A DNA stretch of 64,000 bases from VRUE01 sp963796705 (GTDB lineage: Bacteria > Actinomycetota > Thermoleophilia > Solirubrobacterales > 70-9), in contig CAWCMK010000004.1 of NCBI GenBank assembly GCA_963796705.1, positions 124,001-188,000 of the forward strand, read 5' to 3'. Positions 7,908 through 16,126 of this stretch are shown here, in pieces; position 1 is the stretch's first letter; every line of letters begins with the position of its first letter. Both the position numbers and the translations under genes were made by a program. The notes under the pieces were generated by a model. It was not told where the DNA came from, did not search any database, and was given only the letters and a program-made list of their open reading frames with translations.

Positions 7908-9212
7908 CTATGCGCCCGCGGATGCCGGGTTGGCCAGCCGGCCCGCGAACAGGACTGCGCCGGTTCGGTCGTCGCGCAGGAAGAACAGGAACGGGCGGTT
8001 GGCGTTGAAGGTGACTTGGGGGGCTGGGGGTCCTGAGAGGGCTTCAACGCCAACTGCCGTCGCCGCCGCGGCAACCGTTCCCTTCTCATCGACCCTAAAG
8101 TCGGCGGTGTGCTCGACGACGGCGATCCTCAGTGCTTCTGTCGCCGTGATCCGCGAGAAGTCCGCCGATTCACTGAAGGGTAGTCTCATGCCCAGAGATT
8201 TCAGAGCTTCGATCAGGCTCACCTGTGTGCTGAGATCGAAGCGGGGCAGGCTGAGTGCGACCTCCCTGGGAGAGAGGCCGTCCACGATCCGGGCGAGCTC
8301 TCTGGCGCCGAGGTGGTGCAGGAGGGCGCCGAGGCTCTTCCCCTTCCCCGGCAGCACGGCCAGTAGGGAGAGCGTCGAGGCGCGATAGGGCAGCTCGACA
8401 GCTTGATAGCCGCGGCCGGAGCCATAGCGCAGGTATGAGGTCTCATGCATGAACTCGACGGGCGTGCTGCGGCGGCCGTTGTAGAAGGGAGCGAGCGCCG
8501 TGTCCCTGTGAATGAACGGGTGGAGCCAGCTCGCCTTGAGATAGACCGCATTGGCCAGCACGAGCCGCGTTTCCACTGGCAGCGGTTCGAGGAGGAGCCG
8601 GGGGATGAGCCCTTCGGTGTGATCGCTGGCCCAGGCATTGACGACTTCCACCGAGCCGGTTGGATCGCCTCTGAAGTCAACCGTTTCAGGGGCGGCGCCG
8701 AAGTGTTCCTGCAGGCCGGAGAGGAACGATTGCTCGACGGGCAATCCCTGCTGGAGGAAGAGACCGTTGGCGATCGAGAGGGTAGGCGGTTCGGGGTCAC
8801 CGACCGCTGCGGCAGCCTCTCCAGCGGCGATCGCGCGCTGGAGATCACCAACGGCGGGGAAAGCAGCCGGTCCCTTTAGGTGAAGCGTCCGAGCGATCTG
8901 CACCGCGGTCATCCCCGCGGCCCCGGTCCCCGTCATAGCCAGCGCCGCCGCGACGCTGTCGGGCGAGAGCACGAGGTTTCCCGGCCCCTGGGCGCGCATC
9001 AGATCAAGGCCGAATGCGCTCGTGGCAACCGACGGGGCTAGAGACGTGTGCGGTGAGGCAACGAGGTGCTTGTGGGTCTTGGCCTGGCTGGTGCTCACTA
9101 AACCGGTGGCGCTTCCATCAGCCACGAGGAGAGCGAGGATGCAAATTGCGGCGAGGAGAGGACGGATGCCAAGCAACGAGCGGCGATCGCCAGCTCCTGC
9201 CTGCTCAACCAT
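7908..9212 (-). CDS. serpin-family serine protease inhibitor (exported)
   Basis: The 434-residue product belongs to the serpin family, suicide inhibitors that trap proteases with an exposed reactive loop. It shows the serpin core: NLVLSPDSVAAALAMTGTGA near residue 80, LVLANAVYLKASWLHPF near 220, a hydrophobic LPYRASTLSLLAVLP segment, and the C-terminal FNANRPFLFFLRDDRTGAVL signature. The hinge (DEKGTVAAAATAVGVEA) is rich in small residues, as in inhibitory serpins. The reactive loop is SGPPAPQ-like, so the target protease cannot be read reliably. The ATG at 9212 precedes a signal peptide (RPLLAAICILALLVADGSAT). The longer frame to 9479 runs through REP-like DNA and is unlikely. Export and neighbours suggest defence against extracellular proteases (inference). 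Confidence 0.9.
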   Translation of the reverse strand: MVEQAGAGDRRSLLGIRPLLAAICILALLVADGSATGLVSTSQAKTHKHLVASPHTSLAPSVATSAFGLDLMRAQGPGNLVLSPDSVAAALAMTGTGAAGMTAVQIARTLHLKGPAAFPAVGDLQRAIAAGEAAAAVGDPEPPTLSIANGLFLQQGLPVEQSFLSGLQEHFGAAPETVDFRGDPTGSVEVVNAWASDHTEGLIPRLLLEPLPVETRLVLANAVYLKASWLHPFIHRDTALAPFYNGRRSTPVEFMHETSYLRYGSGRGYQAVELPYRASTLSLLAVLPGKGKSLGALLHHLGARELARIVDGLSPREVALSLPRFDLSTQVSLIEALKSLGMRLPFSESADFSRITATEALRIAVVEHTADFRVDEKGTVAAAATAVGVEALSGPPAPQVTFNANRPFLFFLRDDRTGAVLFAGRLANPASAGA

Positions 9213-9354
9213 GACGAGCAAGTCTACATTGGCCTCCACGCCCGAAAGGTCGCGTCGGGTTCGGGCGAGACGACCGGAGGTAAGTCGGTCGACGACCACT
9301 GGGCCGACGGGTCTGCGTGAATTCTTCGCGACGGCCGCACTCCTCCTGTCGCGT

Positions 9355-9441
9355 GGTTGCGAGCGCGTCGGCGACCAGGCGATAGACGCTCGCAAGGGAC
9401 GAGGAGCAGTAGCGTCAGCAACATCCACGTACGCGCTCGCA
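9355..9441 (+). repeat. REP-like palindromic element, copy 7 (double)
   Basis: The plus strand reads GTTGCGAGCGCGTC, a 15-nt centre, then AGACGCTCGCAAGGGACGAG. This copy shows the clearest stem: TTGCGAGCGCGTC against GACGCTCGCAA pairs over 11 bp with only a CG insertion. A second inverted end (GCGCTCGCAACC) follows at 9428-9439, giving a head-to-tail double unit. Confidence 0.65.
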
Positions 9442-9570
9442 ACCAAGCGCATGTAGAAGCGTCGCGGCGGCGAGGCCACCTTGCCCGGAAGAGTTACCGA
9501 GGGCAGGCCAGGTCGCTGGCAGGCCGAAGGTCACAGTTGGACGACATGACAATCCGCGGTGAGCGATTCT

Positions 9571-10392
9571 TCAGCGCACGCACGGGTACCAGGGTTGCGC
9601 GAAGAGGTCGTATGCCTTGTGGATCGAACTGAATTCGATTGCCCGCGCGGTCTTGCAGTATTGCTTCGGCTTTTGTTCGTACTCGGCCTCGAAGACCGCT
9701 TTGCCGGCGCGGATGAATTCCCGGTAGTAGCCGCATTCGTGGTACTGGAAGCACTGCTCGACGATCGCGAAGTCGAAGTTGTGGACCAGTTCTGCGGCCT
9801 GGCGGCCGTCGTTCTTCAGCGCCACCGCCATCCCACGCGCGTGGACCTGGCGGGCGACCCAGCGGTTGAAGCGCAGCTGGTCGGCCTTGGTGATCTCGAA
9901 GCCGGTGTGATTTTCTTTTTCCCAGCCCGCGAGGTTGTCGGGCTCGACCGCGTCAAAACCCTTGCGCGCGCACATGTTGAAGCGCTGCTTCAGCGGCTTC
10001 TCGAAGAGATGGAAGCGGGCGATGTTGAGCCAGCGCTCGTCGGGGAAGCCGGAGTAGCGGCGCCCGATCACCGAGCGCGGGAACTCGGCCTTGTCGGGGC
10101 GATAGGTCTCCCAGCTGCCGACGTCGAGGTAGCAGATCACCTTGCGACCCTGGCGATGGAGTCGGCGCACCGTGCTGGCCGAAGTTTCGAAGCCGTCGAC
10201 GTCGTAGACGGACGCGGGGACGCTCGTATCGATCTTCCCCTGCAGCTGCCACTGCCAGGGAGCGGTGGTGGGACGCGGCGACCAGCGCACCGAGGAAGCG
10301 CCGGCGGTCGTGGTTCCCAGAATTGCCAGCAACCCCAACGTTCCAATGAGAAGCGCGATCGGTGCGGAAGCTCTGCTCGGCGTCGATCCCAT
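9571..10392 (-). CDS. endo-alpha-1,4-polygalactosaminidase (GH114-like)
   Basis: The 273-residue exported glycosidase resembles GH114 endo-alpha-1,4-polygalactosaminidases, which cut galactosamine-containing polysaccharides. Domain features after the signal peptide (LIGTLGLLAILGTTTAGAS) are WQWQLQGKIDTSVPASVYDV, the strand KVICYLDVGSWETYRPD, GFDAVEPDNLAGW with the acidic residues of the active site, and MAVALKNDGRQAAELV plus DFAIVEQCFQYHECGYY later in the barrel. Length fits the family. It stands alone between REP-like copies. Cell-wall or exopolysaccharide turnover is inferred from the family. Confidence 0.85.
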   Translation of the reverse strand: MGSTPSRASAPIALLIGTLGLLAILGTTTAGASSVRWSPRPTTAPWQWQLQGKIDTSVPASVYDVDGFETSASTVRRLHRQGRKVICYLDVGSWETYRPDKAEFPRSVIGRRYSGFPDERWLNIARFHLFEKPLKQRFNMCARKGFDAVEPDNLAGWEKENHTGFEITKADQLRFNRWVARQVHARGMAVALKNDGRQAAELVHNFDFAIVEQCFQYHECGYYREFIRAGKAVFEAEYEQKPKQYCKTARAIEFSSIHKAYDLFAQPWYPCVR

Positions 10393-10527
10393 CTCTCCAC
10401 AAACCCGCCGATCCGGGGTTTGCTGCGGCTGAGCAGCTCGGCGTGCTGCTCGGCAGTCAAAGTGCCAACCCCAATGACGTGATCATGGCCACATTCGACC
10501 TCGATTGAATGCGATCGCTTCGCGCGT

Positions 10528-10575
10528 TTTACGAGCGCGTCGACTCCGAGTCGTAGACGCCCGAGTCGCGCGAAG
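10528..10575 (+). repeat. REP-like palindromic element, copy 8 (diverged)
   Basis: The plus strand reads TTTACGAGCGCGTCGACTCC and then TCGTAGACGCCCGAG. Spacing matches copy 7 (GCGAGCGCGTC...AGACGC), but the arms are degraded. Confidence 0.4.
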
Positions 10576-10605
10576 GCACAGCGGGGGATAGGCCGAAATG
10601 CCAGG

Positions 10606-10812
10606 TCAGAATCGCTGGCGGTGGTGGCGCACATAGCGGGCCACCACCACGACGTAGATCGTCACCGTCACCGCGAAAATCGCGATGGCGGCGGCGGGCG
10701 ACCACCAGATCCTCGCAGCGACAACCGGCACCCCGACGAACAGCCACGCACCGACCATGCGGGTGAGCATCCCTCTGACACTGCGTTCTGCGAACCAATC
10801 GGTCAGCTGCAT
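10606..10812 (-). CDS. small two-helix membrane protein
   Basis: The family is not recognised. The 68-residue product starts at an ATG (MQLTDWFAERSVRGMLTRMV). Two hydrophobic segments, about residues 20-37 (VGAWLFVGVPVVAARIWW) and 40-58 (AIAIFAVTVTIYVVVVA), are followed by a basic cytoplasmic tail RYVRHHRQRF. The gene is short and isolated, between the GH114 gene and a divergent broken membrane-protein gene. Coding is supported by the two clean membrane helices only. Confidence 0.5.
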   Translation of the reverse strand: MQLTDWFAERSVRGMLTRMVGAWLFVGVPVVAARIWWSPAAAIAIFAVTVTIYVVVVARYVRHHRQRF

Positions 10813-10920
10813 CCACGGGCAAAGTACCGAGCGGCCTTTTTGGCCGGGGACGCACCCATTCTCTCTCCCGGGGCTCGTCAGGGACACGGTAGCGAGCGGC
10901 CCCGGGCGCAACGTAACGGG

Positions 10921-11612
10921 AGACGCACCTACGGCTCGATCGAAACCTCTGCTTGGCTGGCAGGCATCGTCTTCGTCGTCGCGGTCGTGGCGGAGACGGT
11001 GGTCGGGACCGGCTTCGGGGTCACCCAAAACGACTCGGCGACGAAGGTCGCCGAAGCCCTTCACGACCACCGCACGCGCGTCTTGATCATCGCCGCGATC
11101 TCGGTCCTCTTTGCCCCGGCGTTCGTGGTCTACCTGAACGGGCTCGACCATGTGCTTCGCGAAGACGAGGGCCGCAACGAACCCTCGGCCCGTTGGTGCT
11201 GGTGGGCGGGGTGCTGTTTATAACCCTGCATGCCGTCAGCGATATCGGCGTAACCGGCCTGTTGGGGGCCAAGCTTGCGACCTTTGGGGCCCAGCATGAT
11301 CCCGGCATCTCCTACGTGCTGTACCTGACCACCTACGCGGTGGACAGCGTTGGTGACGTGTTCGGCAGCCTCTTCGCCCTCGCGGCGGGCCTGCTGGCGA
11401 TGCGCAGCGGCGCCCAGCCGCGCTGGCTCTGCTGGATCGCGACTCTGGTTGCGGGTCTGTTCTTCCTTCAGGGCTTCGGTCTCGGAGGCCTGATCGCCAC
11501 CTACGGGTTGGTGCTTGACCTCATCGGATTCGTTCTGCTGCTCGTCTTCGTCCTCGCCAGCGGCATCATCCTGCTCCGATCGGCCAACCGGTCTGAACCC
11601 TTGGCGCGATAG
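10921..11612 (+). pseudogene. frameshifted multi-pass membrane protein
   Basis: Two reading frames make one membrane protein when joined. The first (10921 to about 11185) gives SIETSAWLAGIVFVVAVVAE, then RTRVLIIAAISVLFAPAFVV and LNGLDHVLREDEG. The second (from about 11185 to 11612) continues PLVLVGGVLFITLHAVSDIG and four further helices, ending LASGIILLRSANR. The frame change lies near 11180-11195. No start codon with a ribosome site is visible for the first part, so the 5' end is also damaged or misread. The arrangement resembles DUF4386-type integral membrane proteins, but that assignment is weak. A sequencing indel is possible. Confidence 0.55.
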
Positions 11613-11768
11613 GCAGTTTGCTCCCGCGGTCTAGCGTTGTGTGGAGAACTCCCGGTACCGAGTCGACTCGCAACTTATTGACACCGCAGCGGTTGCGGAT
11701 CTCCGTGCGGTCTTCGTTAGGCTGGGCGCATCGGCCTCCCAGCGCCAACAAAGCTGAGCGACGGAGTC

Positions 11769-12476
11769 GTGCGTCTCGGCACCCCGCTTGTCAACTGGTA
11801 TCTCGTCGGCGACGAGACCGGCGTCACAGTTGTCGATAGCGGCTGTCAGGGGTTCTTGCCCCAACTGGAACCTGGCCTGCAGATGCTCGGGCGCTCGCTT
11901 GAGGATGTGAGAGCGATCCTCCTGACCCATGGAGACGGCGATCACATCGGCGTCGCGGCGAAGCTGCAGAAGGACGGCAGCGAGATACCGCTCTATCTCA
12001 ACCCGGCGGACACCTACCTGGCCGAAAAGAAGCGCAAGAAGACCGAGGAATCAATGGGCCCCCTGCTGCTGAAGAAGGGGACCTGGCGCCTCTTCGGACA
12101 CTTCTCGCGCTACGGGGTGCTGAGCCAGCCAAAGATCGAGCGCACCTCCGACCTTCAGGGCGGTCAGGTTCTGGAGGTGCCTGGGCACCCAAAGGTGATC
12201 GCCTCTCCGGGCCCTACCGAGGGCCACGTCGTCTTCCATTTCCCCGAGCAGGGGGTGCTCTTCGTCGGCGATAGCCTCTGTACCTGGCACCCGATCAGCG
12301 GTGAGCGCAGTCCTCAGCTGATGGCCTTCAACGTCTCCAACGAGCAGGCCCGCGAATCGCTTTCCAACTACGAGTCGATCGACGCCGAACTGCTGCTGGT
12401 CGGACATGGCGAGCCGTGGACCGGAGGTGTCCGCGCCGCAGTCGATCGGGCCCGCAGCCGAGCGCAGACCTCCTAG
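11769..12476 (+). CDS. MBL-fold metallo-hydrolase
   Basis: The 235-residue zinc-dependent hydrolase of the metallo-beta-lactamase superfamily has the binding motif THGDGDHIG (residues about 54-62, the HxHxDH pattern with the first His replaced in register by HGDGDH), PGPTEGHVVFHFPEQGVLFV with the third metal His, GDSL, and VGHGEPW near the end for the last His. The substrate is unknown; the family includes glyoxalase II, lactonases and beta-lactamases. It starts at GTG 11769 (MRLGTPLVNWYLVGDE). Its stop overlaps the stop of the convergent YrdB-type gene by 4 nt. Cytoplasmic. Confidence 0.85.
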   Translation: MRLGTPLVNWYLVGDETGVTVVDSGCQGFLPQLEPGLQMLGRSLEDVRAILLTHGDGDHIGVAAKLQKDGSEIPLYLNPADTYLAEKKRKKTEESMGPLLLKKGTWRLFGHFSRYGVLSQPKIERTSDLQGGQVLEVPGHPKVIASPGPTEGHVVFHFPEQGVLFVGDSLCTWHPISGERSPQLMAFNVSNEQARESLSNYESIDAELLLVGHGEPWTGGVRAAVDRARSRAQTS

Positions 12477-12883
12477 CTTCCGGATTTGCCGTCCGCCTGC
12501 TCTTGGGCAGTCGGGGTGGAGGCGCCCCTCCCTCGCTTGAGGAGCCGTTCGCCCGAGAGGTGGACCGAGGCGTGATAGACGACCGAGAGGGCGGCGAGGG
12601 TCACCCCGAAGGCCCGTGCACCTGCAGCCCAAAGCGCGACCCCCGCCAGACCCGAGATCGCCAGCTCCTGGACGAGGCGCAGCTGCTCGCCGTAGCGCGC
12701 CTGGTGAAAGTCAACAGCGCCCCAGAATCCGAATAGAAGGAATGGAGCGCCGATCCCCAAGGCGATCTGAGCGGCGGTGCTCGAACCGGTGGTGAATCCC
12801 CAGTAGCCGAGACCGACGACGACGCCGAACTCGAGGGTCACCCGCAGGGCGAGATTCAAGGCCTCGGTTCGCTTCATGTGCAT
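12473..12883 (-). CDS. YrdB/DUF2568 family membrane protein
   Basis: The 136-residue, four-helix membrane protein resembles the YrdB family (DUF2568), whose function is unknown. Family features are ALNLALRVTLEFGVVVGLGY at the start, GAPFLLFGFWGAVDFHQA in the middle and a final helix ending SVVYHASVHLSG. I chose the ATG at 12883 (MHMKRTEALN); an equally good ATG lies at 12877. The frame is open to 12964 without family similarity. The Ser/Gly/Gln C-terminal tail is disordered. It converges with the MBL hydrolase gene, the two stop codons sharing 4 nt, so no terminator can lie between them. Confidence 0.75.
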   Translation of the reverse strand: MHMKRTEALNLALRVTLEFGVVVGLGYWGFTTGSSTAAQIALGIGAPFLLFGFWGAVDFHQARYGEQLRLVQELAISGLAGVALWAAGARAFGVTLAALSVVYHASVHLSGERLLKRGRGASTPTAQEQADGKSGS

Positions 12884-13088
12884 CGCGCGGCGGGCATTGC
12901 CCCCGAGACTAGCTTTGCTGCTGCTCCCGCGTGGCTGCGGCACTCTCGCCGTCTTCCAGCTCACTCTCGGATCGACAAAGCGAGGGAGTGGTGAGAGGCC
13001 GCAAGCCCAGGCAAGTGTTCGGAAGTCTCCCCAGGTCGGGGAGCGAAAGTCCAGAGCCTCCGCGGCGACCGGGGGAGTCGGCAGAGGC

Positions 13089-13388
13089 CTATTCGACCCT
13101 GGTCACGAGCTCGTAGGTGACGGGCTGGAAGTCCTCGCAGTGGTTGCGGACGCGCATGATCCGCTCATGGAACTCGGGGAGTGCCTTCCAGGACTGCTGG
13201 GACTCGAAGTTCTCCCAGGGCGCGAAACTGTAGTAGGTGCCCGCCTGGTCCAGGTCACGGACCAAGCGAAACGTTCCCGAGCCCGGCATGCTGCTTGCCC
13301 AGGTCACGAACTCAGTCCACTCCTGGACGAAGGCCGCATCCGCACCCGGCTTCACCTTCCAAGTGCCGCTCGTGTAGGTCTCGGTCAT
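13089..13388 (-). CDS. antibiotic biosynthesis monooxygenase-type (ABM) protein
   Basis: The 99-residue protein has the ABM dimeric alpha-beta barrel pattern: TSGTWKVKPGADAAFVQEWT at the first strand and helix, FRLVRDLDQAGTYYSFAPWE in the middle, and SWKALPEFHERIMRVRNHCE in the last helix. Relatives include cofactor-free monooxygenases and heme-degrading enzymes, but many members have only stress-related roles. The ATG at 13388 fits the family length of about 95-105 residues. It is isolated, with a REP-like copy upstream at 13541-13595. The substrate cannot be read from sequence. Confidence 0.8.
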   Translation of the reverse strand: MTETYTSGTWKVKPGADAAFVQEWTEFVTWASSMPGSGTFRLVRDLDQAGTYYSFAPWENFESQQSWKALPEFHERIMRVRNHCEDFQPVTYELVTRVE

Positions 13389-13540
13389 CGGGAGCTGCGA
13401 CTGTATCGGATCACGTCCGGGTCGGAATGGATCCCAATCGCGAGGCGACGCCGGTCCATGCGAGTGTTCGGGAATGTACCCTGAGCCTCGCAGGCCTGAG
13501 AGCCGCTGTTGCCTTCCGTGGGAATGCATCACCCGATTGC

Positions 13541-13595
13541 TCCTGTTCCTCGTCCCGAGCGAGCGTCTGCCGCTGGCGGTTGACGCGCTCTCAAC
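13541..13595 (-). repeat. REP-like palindromic element, copy 9
   Basis: On the minus strand it starts GGTTGAGAGCGCGTCAACCG and ends AGACGCTCGCTCGGGACGAG followed by GAACAGGAGC. It is a close relative of copy 7 (9355-9412) including the GGGACGAGGA.CAG tail. Confidence 0.6.
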
Positions 13596-14106
13596 CCCGC
13601 GAAGGCGCAAGCCGGCAGGTTTTTCAGCGCCACACCTCCTGTCGGCTTGTCAATCTCGGATCACCGACATTGAGGGGGCACCACCGGCGGCGTAGACCCC
13701 GCCCAGATGGGAACCAGCGTTTCGAACAGCGTGCGCCCGGCCTCGAGTTCCTCAGCGCTGTCGGCACCCGCCGAAGGCCCGACGCACTCGCGCAGGGACC
13801 CCTGCCGGTCCGACGGCTTCAGGACGGCCTGTTCGCCTGGAGGGGCGCGGCGGGCGGAGGTAAGGAGGTCTCGAGAGCGGGCCAACGTGTTCGGCTCTGG
13901 GAGGAATTCGACGGGCTTGCCGACTTCGGCGAGGCCGAGTCTGCCCGTCGGGTTGACGTTGGCCCTCGGTCAGGGAGGTATCGCCGGTCGGTTCGCCGCG
14001 CTTGTAGGGGCTGCCGCCGGTCGCGATCGTCTTTCCTCCGTTGAATTGGTCGATCTCGACCTCTGAAGAGCCGACGCGCAGAGGGGGCGTGAGCAGATGA
14101 AGCGGG
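13596..14106. other. 511-bp region without a recognisable gene
   Basis: Both strands hold short frames. The minus strand contains SAEELEAGRTLFETLVPIWA and, upstream, QFNGGKTIATGGSPYKRGEP, which look like relics of coding sequence but are broken by stops and frame changes. I cannot name a family. It precedes the 3' end of the IS-interrupted gene (14107). Confidence 0.35.
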
Positions 14107-14405
14107 CTAGATCAGCGTCAACCTGAACTTCGCGTTTTTTTTCGAGGGGACGCCGCCACCGTGGATGATGATCTTCTCCGAGATTCTTCCATTGGTGATC
14201 TTGGCCACCGAACGCTTTGGTGGCCTCCCAAAGGTAGGCGGTGTGCAGTAAGGACAGTAGTTGCCCTGCGTCTCGAACTCCCAGCGCACATCGAATCTAC
14301 CTCTCAGCTTGCCAACCCTGAGCGTGATTTTGCCAGTGAAAAAGTATTGCCGTCCGATGCCAGGGGTGTCGTAGCAGGCGACCAGCTTCCCGGCCTTCTT
14401 TTTCC

Positions 14406-15789
14406 GGCGCTACTGACGTTTCCGTGGGTGAAGTAAGCATCTGAGAAGAGGCGCACGCCGCTCCGCGCCTAGGTTTCCGGCTTGTGAAGGAATCGGAAAC
14501 GAAAGGAGCGGTGACGACGTGCGCAAGAAAAGGTTATGGGCACGCCTGCTCGGCTTGGAGCGGGCTGTCCTCGAGAGCGTCGAGATCGACGATCAAGGGC
14601 AGGTAGTGGTGGCGGTCCGGCCTCACCACCGAGAGCGCGACCGCTGCGGCCTCTGCGGGTGCCGCGCGCCGGGCTTTGACCTCGGCGAGGGGCGGCGGCG
14701 CTGGCGGGCGCTTGACCTCGGCAGCGCCATCGCCTACCTGGAGGCCGACGCGCCGAGGGTGCGCTGTCCCGAGCACGGGGTCATCGTCTGCGCCGTCCCC
14801 TGGGCGCGACACGGCTCGCGCTTTACCCGCGCCTTCGAACAGCAGGTCGCCTGGCTGGCGGTGAACACCTCGGGCAGCGCCGTGGCCGAGCTGATGCGGA
14901 TCGGCTGGCGCAGCGTCGGGCGGATCTGCGAGCGGGTGGCTGCGGAGGCCGGCCGCGCGGTGGACCTGCTCGCCGGCCTTGAGCGAATCGGGATCGATGA
15001 GATCAGCCACCGCAAGGGCCAGCGCTACCTGACCGTGGTCGTCGACCACGACAGCGGCAGGCTGGTCTGGGCGGCACCGGGACGAGACAAGGCGACCGTC
15101 GAGGCCTTCTTCGATGCGCTCGGCGAGAAGCGCGCCAAGCGCCTTCGGCTCGTCTCCTGCGACATGGCGGGCTGGATCGAGGCGGTGCTGGTGAAGCGCT
15201 GCCCCAAGGCCCGCCGCTGCGTCGATCCCTTCCACGTCGTCGCGCTCGCCACCGAGGCGCTCGACCAGGTCCGCCGCGAGGTCTGGAGGGAGGCACGCCG
15301 CCAGGGGCAGGGCGACGTCGCCAGCGAGCTGAAGGGCGCCCGCTTTGCCCTCTGGAAGAACCCCGAGAACCTGACACCGCGCCAGCAGGCAAAGCTCGCC
15401 GACATCGAGCGGCTCAACCGCCCCCTCTACCGCGCCTACCTGCTGAAGGAGCAGCTGCGCCAGATCTACCGGCTCGGGCCGCAGGCGGCGATCCGCCTGC
15501 TGGAAGAGTGGCTCTCCTGGGCGCGGCGCTGTCGCCTGCGACCGTTCGTGAAGCTGGCCCGCACGATCACCGAGCAGCGGGAGGGGATCGTCGCCGCGAT
15601 CCGCCACGGCCTCTCCAACGCCCGGGTGGAGGCGATCAACACCCAGATCCGTCTGATCGCCCGCCGTGCCTTCGGGTTTCACTCCCCCGAGGCGCTGATC
15701 TCCCTGGCGATGCTGAAGCTCGGCGGACTGTGTCCGCCCCTGCCGGGAAGAGTCACCGTTACGTGACCCACGGAAACGTCAGGAGAGTC
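14406..15789 (+). mobile_element. ISL3-family insertion sequence, 1384 bp
   Basis: The ends are 29-bp imperfect inverted repeats (24 of 29 identical) sharing CTGACGTTTCCGTGGGT. The left outer end begins GGCGCTA and the right outer end, inverted, begins GACTCTC. Both sides are flanked by the same 8 bp, CTTTTTCC (14398-14405 and 15790-15797), the duplication length known for ISL3 elements. A single intact transposase occupies 14519-15766. Length fits the family (about 1.3-1.5 kb). The element interrupts a secreted-protein gene and looks complete and potentially active. Confidence 0.9.
14519..15766 (+). CDS. ISL3-family transposase
   Basis: The 415-residue DDE transposase of the ISL3 family catalyses cut-and-paste movement of its element. 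Visible parts in order are an N-terminal zinc-finger region (RDRCGLCGCRAPGFD about residue 40, and a second half at RCPEHG), a helix-turn-helix segment AELMRIGWRSVGRICERVAA about residue 130, the first catalytic Asp in GIDEISHRKGQRYLTVVVDH about 165, CDMAGWIEAV and CVDPFHVVALA for the second, and the catalytic Glu in ARVEAINTQIRLIARRAFGF near the C-terminus. The frame is intact. It starts at GTG 14519 with AAAGGAG upstream. Confidence 0.92.
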   Translation: MRKKRLWARLLGLERAVLESVEIDDQGQVVVAVRPHHRERDRCGLCGCRAPGFDLGEGRRRWRALDLGSAIAYLEADAPRVRCPEHGVIVCAVPWARHGSRFTRAFEQQVAWLAVNTSGSAVAELMRIGWRSVGRICERVAAEAGRAVDLLAGLERIGIDEISHRKGQRYLTVVVDHDSGRLVWAAPGRDKATVEAFFDALGEKRAKRLRLVSCDMAGWIEAVLVKRCPKARRCVDPFHVVALATEALDQVRREVWREARRQGQGDVASELKGARFALWKNPENLTPRQQAKLADIERLNRPLYRAYLLKEQLRQIYRLGPQAAIRLLEEWLSWARRCRLRPFVKLARTITEQREGIVAAIRHGLSNARVEAINTQIRLIARRAFGFHSPEALISLAMLKLGGLCPPLPGRVTVT

Positions 15790-16126
15790 CTTTTTCCCCT
15801 GACGCAAGGTGGCGACCGTGAGCTTGTTATCCGTACTCGGACATTCCCCGGTGGTCTGCCCGGTGACTGTGCCCGTGAGCTGGATCTTCTTCGACGTGCT
15901 ATGAGCGACAGACGCTGGGGCGAAGACCCCGAGCAGGCACAGCGCTGACGCGGCCAGGAGCGTCGCGAACCTGAATTTTGTGGCTCCGCCGAACGCGCGG
16001 CGGCTGCGAGGGACCTTCATGTTGGTTCTCCTATCCTCGGCTCGTTCGGCCACAACTCAGGCCGCTGGACGAGACGGCCAGAGACTATCCGCGACGGTGA
16101 AAGAGGCGCAACCCCGCCGGGCCGTA

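Larger units (their letters stand above)
14107..16020 (-). pseudogene. secreted-protein gene split by an ISL3-type element
   Basis: The 5' part (16020 to about 15790) encodes a signal peptide (FATLLAASALCLLGVFAPAS) and STSKKIQLTGTVTGQTTGEC up to TLRQGKK. The 3' part (about 14397 down to 14107) continues KAGKLVACYDTPGIGRQYFF, CPYCTPPTFGRPPKRSVAKI and ends KFRLTLI. Removing the element and one 8-bp target copy gives the junction CAG GGG AAA AAG AAG GCC, perfectly in frame. This restores a 173-residue exported protein of unrecognised family. ATG 16020 has GGAGAA upstream. The clean junction implies a recent insertion and no later decay of either half. Confidence 0.85.

Noticed and set aside
14534..15682. 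382-codon minus-strand frame opposite the ISL3 transposase
   Set aside because: The plus-strand transposase has all expected motifs and the antisense frame has none.
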